This document shows, one piece after another, positions 24,816-35,518 of a DNA stretch of 64,000 bases. The position numbers and the translations under genes were made by a program. Position 1 is the first letter of the stretch. Each line of letters opens with the position of its first letter. The DNA comes from Bryopsis sp. KO-2023 (taxonomy: Eukaryota; Chlorophyta; Ulvophyceae; Bryopsidales; Bryopsidaceae), in contig BSYQ01000005.1 in the NCBI GenBank assembly GCA_030272585.1, forward strand, positions 1,364,001-1,428,000, written 5' to 3'. The notes under the pieces are model-generated. The model saw only the letters and a list, made by a program, of their open reading frames with translations, had not been told where the DNA came from and did no database searches.

Positions 24816-26644
24816 TCGTTTTTGTGGCGTCAGAATTGGTCTTTTCGACTCGTGTGTGCGATGTGGAAAATGTAGGGGGAGCTCCACAACGACCGACTGC
24901 ATTCAGTTCAGTGGTTTGGAATGGTGCCCCGCCGAAGGTGGATTTTTCGGGATGTGTGAAGCCTCAGGTCCAACAGCAGTCGATAGAGAAATACAGTCCA
25001 TCACTATCTCCGACCCAGCGGGGGATCTTGTTGGGGTATGCTTGTTCAACTGGTTCAAATTAAAGCTTTTCAAAATTAAATATATTATATTCATATATAA
25101 TCAGCCGTGTGATCCACTGTCCATTCAACCTGGTGTTTTTTTATTCGGTTAGATTTTTCTTGGGTTAAAGCTTTTTCACACATTTCAGTTGAGCCCGGAC
25201 AGGGGGTTTTTCTGCTAGTAGTAATTTTTTTTGTAATGTTACAACATGGTTGATAGCCCGATGGACTTGATGGGGATCTGGATGGAAAGCCGGTCCAGTC
25301 AGTGCTGGCTTCAGGAAGTGTGAGTAAAATGCACCATTGACTGCATCTTCCAGAAAACAAACTCCAGTCCCCTGAAAAAATGAACATAATTTTAAGGTAT
25401 AGTGGGTTTCCCCCCCCCCCTTCCAGCAAATCATAGGTTCATTAATTTTTTGTAATGGTTTCTCTGTACACAGCGGAAAAGTACGCTGAGTGCACCCCAT
25501 GTGTGGAAATGAGATAAATATATTGTATCTTTTCCTTGATGTATTATTTTTTCGGGGGAGAAATTACATTGAATGTTCCAATATATTGTTCCTAGGTACA
25601 TCTCGATTTTTGAGTTGGCTTTTGCAACGGGTCTCCAAGAAAACTGGGCTCCGTTCATTGACGAAGCCTCGTTTTCCCCGATGGCTACAGAGGCTCCTTC
25701 TATTTCTGCAAGGTCAGAAAAAGCATGCATGCACACATATATGTATCCGGTTTAATCATAGGAGCTTCTCTCCAACATGCAGAACCAATCGCAAAAGAAG
25801 CCAAAAAAAATGCCTTATTCCTCGTTTATTCTTTTGCACTGTACGAACCATCAGAATTTCTCAGTTCCCTATTCCTTTTATTTTAATTTTGAAAGATACT
25901 ACACCTCTTCATTTTGGAGGGGGATGGATTTTTGCATGCATGAGTGCCCCCCCCCCAAAAAAAAAAACAAAAACAAAAAAAACAAAAACAAATTCTGATT
26001 GATATTCCCAGGATGCTGGTCTTCCGCTTGCTGGGGGTCCTCCTTGGGATCACAACGAAGCTTATGGAATGTGCTGTGGCTATCCTATTTTTGGGTTCGA
26101 GGATGATGGCATAAGCACTGGGGTCAGCGGAGGAAGTGCAATTTTTCCTGAGGGTAAATAACCAAGAATATCTATACACAGACACCCCCCCCCCCCCCTT
26201 CTCGTTCATTGATCGATGGGCAGTGTTTTTAGTCTCATGTTCACCCTGAATCTGTTGCACTCAGGATGGGCGCTTATTTTAATTTGTCTCATTGTTTCAT
26301 ACATAGATTTATGTATGGATGTATCAAAATATTTTACTGACATATTGTTACTGGGAATCTATCTTGTGGTTTGCAAGATGTCCAGGAGTCGTGATGGGGG
26401 AAGGCTTGCGTTCGACCAAGAGCTGGGCAGCACCACCTTTCATCCATGGAAAAAAAATCCTTTTTGAAGAACTGGTGTGGATGGGGCATAATTGTTTGCT
26501 TTGATTTTGTTCCTTTTGGGTTTTCGTTTTCTTGGGGATTCGTTTGATCGTGGCAAGGGCCGATGCATACTAGTGTGAGGTTTCTGAGTGATGTATTTCA
26601 CAACTTGAGAAAATAATTAGTGCTGTACAGAAGAGAAATGTTTT

Positions 26645-27460
26645 GTTCCCCACCTGCCTTTGGTTGGAACAGGGGTCGTACTTTCTACACGTAAGAATGT
26701 GAATTCAACAGCACCTAAATGAAACCCAACAAAGTTTCCAAACGAACGACGTAATTGTTTCTTTTCGTAAAACCCAGCCCTGCAGCTTCCCTTGCCAATC
26801 AACCTATCTGTTTTTACCCAGTGTTTTTTCAAAACAAGACGAACCCAAAGCCTCAGTTGAACGTGCTATAAAAGCAGAGGGAAACAGACATCTATTTTTA
26901 TTTTTTGAATAGGAATTATTTTACACACAGCCAAAAGGTCGAGTGCAGCTGACTCAGAAAAAAACAGCAACAACAAACTAACAAAATAACACCACCGTCC
27001 AAATCTAGCTGTCTACCCCCAAAGTAAACGAAGAAGAAACTGATTCGAGAACCAACGGAAAAAAACGCTGACCAGAATAGCATGGGCAATGCCAGAAGGG
27101 ATCTCTCTATATAAATTTGTGGTATTCTGCGACAAAAACCCACTCACAAAGTCCCTCCGGAGTTGCGATGCCTAACTAAGAGGCCCCGTCGTAAAAAAAC
27201 AGAGAGGGGGCGAGGCAGAGTCGAACTGCCGCTACTCCAACGCCCCATTCGAAACAAAAAAAGTAAACAAAACAGGGAAAAAAAAAAGGAAAGAGTGCAA
27301 AAAAGGTGAGGGAGCCGGGATTCAACCCGTGATGTCAACCGATTGTCGAAATCCGCATTGGTCGCCTGATTCGGACGAACCGTGTTAACCAACCGCCTCG
27401 TTCAACTAGTCGCTCGCTGCTCTCAAGTACCCCACCCCACAAAGTCACATCCTTCGCTCG
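26645..27460. repeat. segment shared in direct orientation with copy C (52485-53730)
   Basis: Long stretches are nearly identical to 52485-53730: the TTGGTTGGAACAGGGGTCGT region, the AAAAGCAGAGGGAAACA region and the tRNA-like cluster. This copy lacks two segments present in copy C: about 290 bp matching 52582-52870 and about 149 bp containing a PHD-finger exon. Confidence 0.8.
27195..27395 (-). other. two degenerate tRNA-like sequences (SINE-head type)
   Basis: Read on the minus strand, 27246-27206 has GGGGCG ... CGCCCC acceptor-like arms, a box-A-like TGGAGTAGCGG and a perfect T-arm GGCAG-TTCGACT-CTGCC, but no anticodon arm. Further upstream on the same strand (27390-27305) are TTGGTTAACACGG (box-A-like) and GGGTTGAATCCC (box-B-like, one base short). 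Neither folds as a complete tRNA. Both recur in copy C at 53480-53660, consistent with a tRNA-derived SINE carried inside the block. Confidence 0.5.
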
Positions 27461-28965
27461 TCAAACCGACAATTGCTCGATCAATTGGGAAGTGGAGAAA
27501 AAGGGGACCCTGCTTTGCAAGGAGGGTCTTGTTCGCAAGGAGGATCTGTCGCTGATCATTTTAACTCGAGTGTGACATATTAAAGCAGCCTGTTTGCGAA
27601 CCCTGCTTAAAAAGCTTTTAATCCTTTCATGTCTGGGACTTGGAGCTGGGGTTTCCGATCGTCGAAGGAAAGAGCGATGGGGACGGAAAAGAGGTGTATA
27701 CGATTGAAGCATCTTTTGGTTTCTGATCGTTGAATCGAAAATCCGTATGTGCGGGTCGGCGTTTCAATCGATCGACAACGATGAGTGGTATCCGCTCCTT
27801 CCTCACGAGGAAATCAGAGGCGTCCAGTCCTAAGCAATTGGGCAGAAATGCCCCCCCTATTTGGTAAACAGACGTAATGTCTTCGACGGGGAGCATCGAG
27901 TTAGGGGGTGAGAAAAAAAATTGGTTCCCTCTGCACTTTTTTTCTTGTCTCTGATTTCTAATAATCCCTTTTCTTTGCTCCATTTGATCTGTGATTTTCT
28001 GATTTGCACCAGAAATATTCTCTTGTGTTTTTTTGCGGTGCAGAGGAAAAGGACAACCGTCAACTGGAATCTGAAGCCAAAAGGTGTCTATGCTCTGCAT
28101 CTGAAAAGAAAACCTCTGTCATCAAACTTGTCATGCGATGATTTTTTGTTCTAATTCAGAAACCTACCAACATCTGGTGACAGAGACCTCGACATTGTGG
28201 AGTCCGTGGAGCTGTGATTTTTTTTTCTTCCCGAAAGCGAACAGAAAAAACACACGCAGACATCCCCTCTTGGGATCCCAAATCAAATCAGCAAGTGGTT
28301 GTGAATTTGGTCGATTTCCCTGTTTCTGCAACGCTCTCCCGTAAACCCTGGACATCAGCAGATTTGGAAAGGAGCAAAGCCCATGGAGGCACCGTTGCTG
28401 GAGAAAACATTTCACAAGAGCAGTGCCTGTGTGTGTGTGTGTTGTGTGTGTGTGTGTGAGGGATTATGTTTGTGCACATGTACAAGAAAAACTATACCTG
28501 ACGCCCTCCCCCCCTTTTGGTTTCTTGATTTTTTTTTTTTTTTTTTTTGAGAATAATTTTTGGGGGTCGATGCAAAAGAGTGGTGTTGTTTTGATTAGGT
28601 TGAAGGCCAGGCCCTGTTTTGAACGTCGCACGGAAAACCTGAAACCAAGGAGGTGGAAGGGAAATCCCAATCCACAGAGCTGAGGAAGGAATTCCTATCG
28701 TACTGGCAAACAGAGCTGTACACATCGTAAGGCTCGAACAGGAAAAAAAACACACACACACATATATTCCAAAGAAGCGTTTCGCTTTTTTGATGTTGGA
28801 TCCTTGACAAAGCAGTAAAAAAGAAAAATAGATGGGAGGAGGTGGGGGTTGTGCAGGGTACTATGACGAGTACTATTCTCTCTGCTTTGCGTTTCATTTT
28901 GCCAGATCAGGACTTCACCTAACGACCCTGAAAGCTCACCCCTTTTTTTGGGGGGGGGGGGATTT

Positions 28966-29770
28966 CCGATGTACTTATGGAATTGTGCGGGCTATGTCGA
29001 AAGCTGGCTCCTCCATTTTCGGGACATCGCTCACCGACTTGATCGCTTTTCTGTTGACTTTCTTTTCAGCCATGCCTGCTATGCAAGCATTCGGGGTGTA
29101 CGCAACGCCAGGTGTCCTTTTTGATTTCTTCTTTCAGGTACGGTTTCAGACAGAATTTTATTTTTAATTCTTGCATTGAATTCTGTTAAAATCCCTGTTC
29201 GTTTTGCACTTGTGCTGGTTTTTTTTTTTTTTTTTCTAGGCATTGAGATTCTTCCCTGTTTTGTTTCTTCGATTAATGTTTTGTGGTAATGCGCAGAATA
29301 ATTTATTTATGAATATTAAATAATACATCGACGACGAAATAACAATGCAAATGTATATCTTTTATACTGTATTTGTAGAATGATCAACTGCTTTCTTGTG
29401 TCCAAGGAAACACACAATGTCCAATTTTCTTGGTTGCATATTTGTAAATTGATCAAGTAGCTACAACAGGCACAAAATAATTTTGTAACCATGAACTGGG
29501 TGCTTCCAGTTTCTTCCAAATTCAAAACTGGTTTTTGTTTTCGGCATCAACTGGAATTTCTTTCTTGCATTTTCCTTACAGGTGACGTTTTTCGTGGCAG
29601 CAGCCCCTCTGGAGGCGAGAAGGGAATACCGAATTCGTTTCTCTGGTCTGACTTTCAACATGGTGACCTCCATCGGCACCCGATGGGTGTTGCGGTGGAT
29701 GACGCCTGTCACATCGCCCACAATTTCCTGATCCAGGAAGGCACCCGAAAAGAGAGAGCCATACAGTTCG
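28966..29770 (+). pseudogene. Patched/NPC1-like RND-superfamily protein, internally deleted remnant
   Basis: The exon ending at 29137 reads SKAGSSIFGTSLTDLIAFLL and ends GVLFDFFFQ, the conserved sterol-sensing-domain segment of Patched/NPC1 proteins. It splices in phase to 29582, giving VTFFVAAAPLEARRE, which is the expected continuation. About 60 nt later, in another frame, GVAVDDACHIAHNFLIQEGT then RKERA (29686-29757) matches the start of the second transmembrane repeat of the same family. In a whole protein several hundred residues separate these motifs, so the large second extracellular domain is missing and the frame changes. The protein would be a multi-pass membrane transporter or receptor. 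I judge this copy to be non-functional. Confidence 0.75.
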
Positions 29771-30417
29771 TACAGTCCCCGTTTTACAGGGCGATGCCGA
29801 AGCGGTGCATGCTGAGGGGCGGGCAAGGGTCGATCCATCTCCTCGGAAGCAGGCTTGATGTGGGTGTTCTGGTCTTGCACAAACTTCGATTGGTTGTAGG
29901 AGATCAAAGATTCGATCAAACCCGTTTTTCCATCGAGCAAAAGATACTTTATGGCACCGCAAAAAAAATTACCTAGTTGGTTGATAGCCTCTGGTGCATG
30001 CATATAATATATTCATTTGACAGCGGGAAAGCGGGTCAAATTATGAAAATTTGATTCTTTGCACCATCGTTCCACCAAAAGGGATGCAACAATCAGGGGT
30101 ACCATGGCAGCCCCCGGGCTGGAAAGCAAAAATTAAGGATCAGTTGAATGCATATATATATATATATATATATATTCTCAATGCCGCATAGCCTTGTATT
30201 TTACAACCAAAGAAATTTGTTTCGACTGCTTGTTGTTCGCTCTCAGTCCTGTTTTTTTTCTCCTCTTGCTTTTGATTGACAGGCAGAATGTCTCGAGGTA
30301 TTTCTCTCTTTCTTTTCGAGGTATGTCTTATGAGCGAAATTTTTTTTTTTTTAATTTGTATGGAAGAACGAAAAATTATCCTTGCAAAATAAACATCATG
30401 ATCGATTTTCCTGCAGA

Positions 30418-30586
30418 AGCTTCTCTCCAAGGGTGCCGATGTGAATGAAACAGCATCGAAGGAGGGTCATAGCCTACTTCATGTTGCTTCTTTTCAGGAT
30501 AATAATGCTTCAGACATTGTTGAAATTCTATGGCTGGCAACTCACGGAGAACTGGAGCTGGTTGAGTTTCTCCTGGAGTTTCTCAG
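30418..30586 (+). CDS. ankyrin-repeat-like exon (partial)
   Basis: Between a CCTGCAG acceptor and a TCAG/GT donor, an open frame of 56 codons reads KLLSKGADVNETASKEGHSL then LHVAS, and later THGELELVEFLLEFL. Both pieces fit the ankyrin pattern (GADVN, G-x-LLHxAS, VxFLL). Neighbouring exons were not found, so the gene model and its ends are unknown. A TA microsatellite lies at about 30155-30175. Confidence 0.5.
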
Positions 30587-32020
30587 GTATTTTGTAGAGG
30601 GATTTCTGACCACCTTTGAAATCTAATGCAGTTGATTATATACGCCATCGCGTCTGATTGTTTGTGCGTGAAGTAATGCTTTTGGATGTTGGAGAGAGGG
30701 GGTGTTGATAATTTACTTCACATTTATTTGCCAACGGAGAGATTGCTTCTGGTAGAATTAAAAATATGATTGACCACCACCTCCTCTCTGAAAAGTACTG
30801 CCGTCATATTTCCATGATTGGCATAGAATAATTTCATTCATTTTTACATTAACATGAAAAATGTGGAAACTTTACAAATGGTAATCCCTGCGATTTCCAT
30901 TCGACTGCAGAGCATCGAGCAGTCAGAAATAAATTGAAAAAAATTTCAAGGGGGGGGAAGAAAAGAAAAAGAAGTATTAACTGTTTTTCTCGTTTTTTTT
31001 TGTGATTTTTTCCTTGCGGGAGAAATATATCAGATTTACACACGAAAGCAGAGAGAGATGGATTATCCTCATGGGTTTTGGAAACATCTTAGGTGGATTT
31101 TTGCAAAAAGGGGGGTTTTTAGATACACCAAAACGAGTGTTGATGGGTGTCTTTTTTCTTTCGAAAAAAATAAAAATAAAAAGTCCTCATCTTTTTTGGA
31201 CTGGGATTACATCGTGAGGATGGAATGGTGGTACAGAAAAAAAATAATAAAAATTATCGTATTTCCGAATATTTCATTTCTCACATACATGCCCCACCGT
31301 TTTGTTTTTGGGGGGGGGGGCTGGGTACATGGGAAAAGGGGGGGGGGGGGAAATGTGTATTGGTGGGGATTATCTGACCTAACGGTCAATTTGGGCTTCT
31401 GTTTTTGGGAAGGTAAGAGAGATTCGTTACCAAAAGAAAAGAAAAAAGAAAAAAGCTGAAAAAATTGGGAACTGTACCTGGGGAAGTAGAGGGCGGAAAA
31501 GTTTTAGTCAAGATTGGTTGCGGGAACTGGTGGGGGGGGTTCTTTTCCACCATTTTTCTGAAGAAACATGTAAGGAAGAAAAAAGAGAGAAGGGTGCAGT
31601 CATTTACCAAAAAAAAGAAATTGTACACCCCGTGATTTTGAGAGGAGGGCGGCCAGGAATGGGGACCGACCTTCGGGATGTGTGTTTTTCTGCTTTTTTT
31701 GGCTGCATTTTTTCTGCTTTGTTTTGCTTCTGTGTGATTTTTGGATTGAATCTTTTCGATTTGAAAAGAGAAATACACACAAGAATCGAACGAGGCAAAA
31801 AAAAAAGGAAAAGAAAACACAACCCCTCGCTCTGTTCAAATTGGGAATTTGGGGAGGTTATGAAGGGTGAGGAAAAAATAGCTGGGCAAGGCATGCGGGT
31901 CGTTACGTGACAATATTGTCGGAGTGGATTGCAGTATAAAATACAGTTAGCAAAAGCAAGAAAGGGAATCCTCATTCAATGGACGGAGGAAATTGACCTG
32001 GAATGTGTGTTTTCCATAAT
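30587..32020. other. gene-poor stretch
   Basis: G and A homopolymers (runs of 10-12 G near 31310-31350) and T tracts dominate. Frames here are low complexity on both strands and no family is recognised. Confidence 0.5.
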
Positions 32021-32380
32021 TTAAAAGAAATACTTCATGACCCATCGCTCTCTGTCGAGAGCTATGGTGACATCGGTCATCAGTTTGCCTTTCCACTCGT
32101 GTTGACCATGTGCTAGAGCCACACCCACATCCTAAGGGGAGGAAAACAATGTAATCATTATCATTATCATTAGGGGAGGAAAAATGCATGTGATGCATGC
32201 TTGATGCCAACCCCCCACCTCCCCCCACCTCCCCCCACCTCCGCCCCCAAACACACTGTCGAATTCTTGAAACTGGGGTGTTGGATGCTCCAGTGACGGG
32301 CGGAAATTCTCGACACGGAGAGGAACAGCGCAACGAATTTGACGCGGTCCATCGAAACGAACGCCTGCGCCATGTCCCAT
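32021..32380 (-). CDS. small unrecognised protein, two exons, divergent to the Cdh1-like gene
   Basis: Exon 1 (32380-32255) begins MGHGAGVRFDGPRQIRCAVP and ends FQEFDS. Exon 2 (32131-32021) begins DVGVALAHGQHEWKGKL, ends ERWVMKYFF and stops at TAA. Together they make 78 residues in phase. The 123-nt intron starts GTGTTTGGGG and contains repeats of GGAGGTGGGG. Codon choice favours G/C third positions, as in the adjacent Cdh1-like gene. An acceptor just upstream of the ATG (CCCTCCAG) might instead indicate that this is an internal exon, but upstream exons would then overlap the Cdh1-like gene. I do not recognise the family. Confidence 0.5.
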
Positions 32381-32447
32381 AACATTGGCGTCCTGGAGGG
32401 GACAAGCGAACCAACCCGGGGTTTAAATTTTGGTGGGGTTGGGCACC
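32381..32447. promoter_or_regulatory. candidate bidirectional promoter
   Basis: Only 67 bp separate the ATG of the minus-strand small gene (32380) from the ATG of the plus-strand Cdh1-like gene (32448). If both starts are right, the two genes share one very compact promoter, or their 5' leaders overlap. No TATA box is evident. Confidence 0.35.
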
Positions 32448-33298
32448 ATGGCATCAGAAGCCCCTTCAAGCTCTGGAAGAATGAGGAGGTCGGGCGGCCG
32501 AGAAGATAATCTGGGGATCAACCACAGATCGAGGGCGATATGGAAACGGCGATATGGAGTGTTTGCGGATCGTTTGATACCTTTGCAAGGACGGGACCTC
32601 GAAGGCCGGGGCTCCAGGGCTGAACGACAGCTCGCCGTTAATGAGGTGCTTCAGAGAATGGCCGATCGTCCCAGCGAGGTGGGTTCGATGCGCAGAACCG
32701 TGCGAAAGTTTCGCCTATAAAAAGAGTTTAAAAAGTAGGGACGAGGCTTGAGATCGCCTGGGGTTTCGTTTCGGTCGCCACTGGATGCGTCGTCGAAGGA
32801 CCACGCTGCGGTCTTCCCACGCGTTTTTCGTCGTCGACGTGTCAAGGATGATGTCGTCGTTGTCGTAGTTCGATTCTGGGCTTTTTTGTATCGCGTTTGT
32901 AGTTTTGCAGTTGAGTGTAGGTTTGATGAGGGTCTGCTCGTTTTTTTCACAGAACCCGATGTCGGCTGAAGCTGCTCACAGAGGTATTAGGCGTGCAGCT
33001 GGAGCGGAATGCGTCGAACCCTGACGTCCTGACGAACAGAGCGTAAGCAAAAATGATGTTTTTTCCTCTTTCTTTCACGCTTTGACGACCAAGAGGAAAA
33101 CGTTGCGAACGCCGATTTTACAGGTCCAGGGTGAATCAGTACGGTCCATCCGACGATGGCACTTCCTTGTCGCCGTTTGCCAGAGATCCGATCGAAGCTG
33201 GTAGCCTCGCTGGCGGCGTCCTCAGGTCACACAGGAACGTATGCGGGAGCCCCTTCAAGGTAATCCAAAACGAAAGATTGGATACCAGAAATCCAGTC

Positions 33299-33329
<31 letters not shown>

Positions 33330-35298
33330 CAGTAGAAGCTTCCCTACCATTTTGTGCCCCAACTCGCGCGCGTTTTCGCTGTTTTTATCCGATGGAGGTT
33401 GTAATTATGATTATGATTATCCGATGGAGGTTGTCGTTCTAAAAACAAAGGTTGCCGGCGAAAACAGTTGCACGCGGCTCCAGCACTGCTTGTGGTCGTC
33501 CGGATCGTTCGACCTAAAAAGAAAAGATTGCCGGCCAAAACAATTGCACAAGACTCCAGCACTATATACTGAACATGTGTTCGTGAACTGATGTCTTGTG
33601 AACTTGTTCGATTTTGATTTTTTATAGACGTTGGATGCTCCGAACTTGAAAAACGACTTCTACGTCAATCCAGTCGATTGGTCCTCTTCGGATCTCCTTG
33701 CCATCAGCCTTGGGACCACCATTTACTTGTGGAATGCAACGACCCAAGAGGTGGGCAGAGGCACTGTTCTGGCAATGGTGATGCCTCTTTTATGTTGCTT
33801 TTAATCTTGCTTTTTTAGTAATTGCTTCCAGCATAAGCATTTTTTTTTTGTTCTTTCTTTTTGTTTCTGCCACAGGTGTCTCAACTGTGCGACCTTGCTG
33901 TTCATCACGATGATGTCAGTTCGGTTGCCTGGAGTCGAAGCAGCGGTTATTTGGCGGTGGGAACTCAACGAGGGCTCATTCAGCTCTGGGATCCGAACGA
34001 GAAGAAAAAAATCAGGGACATTGAAGAGCACTGGGGTCGAGTTGGGGTCGTTCGATGGGGTCCCCACACTTTGGCGTCGGGAGGTGAAGATACGATCATC
34101 AGACTCATGGACATTCGAGCTCCTGGGTCGACAGCGGTGGAACTCAAGAATCATCGATCTGAAGTGTGCGGATTGGAGGTGGGTTCATAGCAAAGGAAAG
34201 ATATTGTTTTTGTGTGTGTGTGATTCTTTTTATTATTATTATTATTGCTAAGATTTGATTTTATTTTTTGGGGGGAGAAACAATCAAGATTTATCAAGAT
34301 TCTAAATTGGTAATTGTGTGGGTATGCAGTGGTCCCCGGACAACATTCTCCTGGCATCTGGGGGAAACGACAACGTGGTCAACGTCTGGGATGTCAGAGG
34401 AACCCACCGACCGGAGTGGGTGATCAGTGGACACAACGCTGCTGTCAAAGCGCTGGCCTGGTCCCCACACAACACTCGACAGCTTGCATCTGGAGGAGGA
34501 CTCAGTGATAGCACCATCAGGTCCGCCTTCGTCGCTAAATAAACCTTTGAAACACTATATATATATTAATATGTATATATATATATTTTTGTTTTTGTTT
34601 CGTTTTCAACAGGATTTGGAACGTGTCCTCCCACAAGTGCCTTCACCACAAGGATGCCGGAGCTCAAGTGTGCGGATTGCATTGGTCGAAGAACTGCAAT
34701 GAAATCGTCAGCACGCATGGATACAACACGAGCTCCATAAAATTGTGGAAGTGTTCCGCCCGATTGGAGTGTTTCGCCACGATCCCGGGTCGTGCGATGC
34801 GAATCGTGTACATGAGCGTTTCGCCCGATGGGAAAACCTTCGTCACGGCTTCAGGTATTTATTACGTCCAGCAGAATCTGGACCATGGAAAGAATGTGCC
34901 AACCTGTCGAGTTAATTGTGTTATTTGTCACTTATTGGGGAGGGGATTTTTTTTCTCGTTTGATTCGACTTGGTTCCCTCAACCCCTTCTTTCGTTTTTG
35001 GTTTCTTGGGGTTAAAAAAAATATACATATTTTACAAACAATTAGAAATTATTACAAGACATTAAAAAAAGAAATCATTATTTAAAATAAAAGTTTTAAT
35101 AATTGTTACATTGCCTCCTGATATTGTTATTGTTATTATCATTATTATTATTCTTTTTTAAATTATTTTTATTATTTTTTAACTCTTTTTTTTTTGAAAT
35201 AAGATGAAAACGTCAAGTTCTACCAAGCCTTCCCGGGTCCCTCTGCTCACAGCGGGGATGTATCGGCAAGTCTCCAACCTCATTGTGTAATCCGGTAA
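32448..35298 (+). CDS. Cdh1/Fizzy-related APC/C activator (WD40), about 470 residues
   Basis: Exons: 32448-32678, about 32953-33042, 33124-33259, 33628-33750, 33876-34178, 34330-34520, 34613-34854 and 35204-35298 (TAA). The N-terminus has a C-box-like YGVFADRLIP (consensus DRFIPxR). The WD40 domain opens with TLDAPNLKNDFYVNPVDWSS and runs through LASGGNDNVVNVWDVRG, VKALAWSPHN and GLHWSKNCNEIVSTHGYNTS, all typical of Cdc20/Cdh1. The protein ends in Ile-Arg, the IR tail that docks on APC3. These proteins recruit substrates to the anaphase-promoting complex. The exon 1 to exon 2 junction does not keep phase as I place it: exon 2 reads LKLLTEVLGVQLERN only if the preceding exon ends in phase 2. 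A small exon or alternative donor is probably missing. Fizzy-related (Cdh1) is favoured over Cdc20 by length and the VTRLCDL-like VSQLCDL. Confidence 0.9.
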
Positions 35299-35518
35299 AT
35301 TTTTAATTTGTCATTAAGTGCTCATATGGGGGAAAAAAAAGAGCAGGAAAAATACACATGTAGAAGACGTTTTTGGAGGAAAAAAAACAGCTTTGACTGC
35401 TATGCACAAGTTTCAATTAATTCTTAATATAAAAACCAATCAAAAAAATCATCATTGCCCAAATTTTTTCTGTTCAGTATTTGTCAAAAAAGGTCACCAA
35501 GTCAACCTTGGTGTCTAT

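Larger units (their letters stand above)
23504..25690. other. possible remnants of the DUS3 catalytic region; otherwise unassigned
   Basis: Short frames between 24227 and 24526 and between 24630 and 25060 have coding-like composition but no reliable family match. A minus-strand frame at 25375-25165 (CFLEDAVNGAFYSHFLKPAL) could be an exon of the block described as copy B. Two hairpins lie here and are listed separately. Confidence 0.3.
25690..29140 (+). repeat. copy B of the dispersed gene-containing block
   Basis: 27405-28935 is the inverted counterpart of most of copy A (5520-7915), and 25690-25775 matches 7930-8040 of copy A. Between these two matches copy B has about 1.6 kb absent from copy A. 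That extra DNA includes the 26645-27460 segment shared with copy C. Exon-like pieces match copy A (for example PVSATLSRKPWTSADLERS at about 28315-28375), but the Glu-rich continuation is replaced by a GT repeat at about 28425-28460. On the plus strand the block runs directly into Patched-like exons, suggesting it derives from the 5' or middle part of such a gene. Confidence 0.7.

Noticed and set aside
29461-30003. A 180-residue open frame on the minus strand
   Set aside because: The plus strand of the same DNA carries clear Patched-like motifs that splice in phase, so the minus-strand frame is most likely a shadow.
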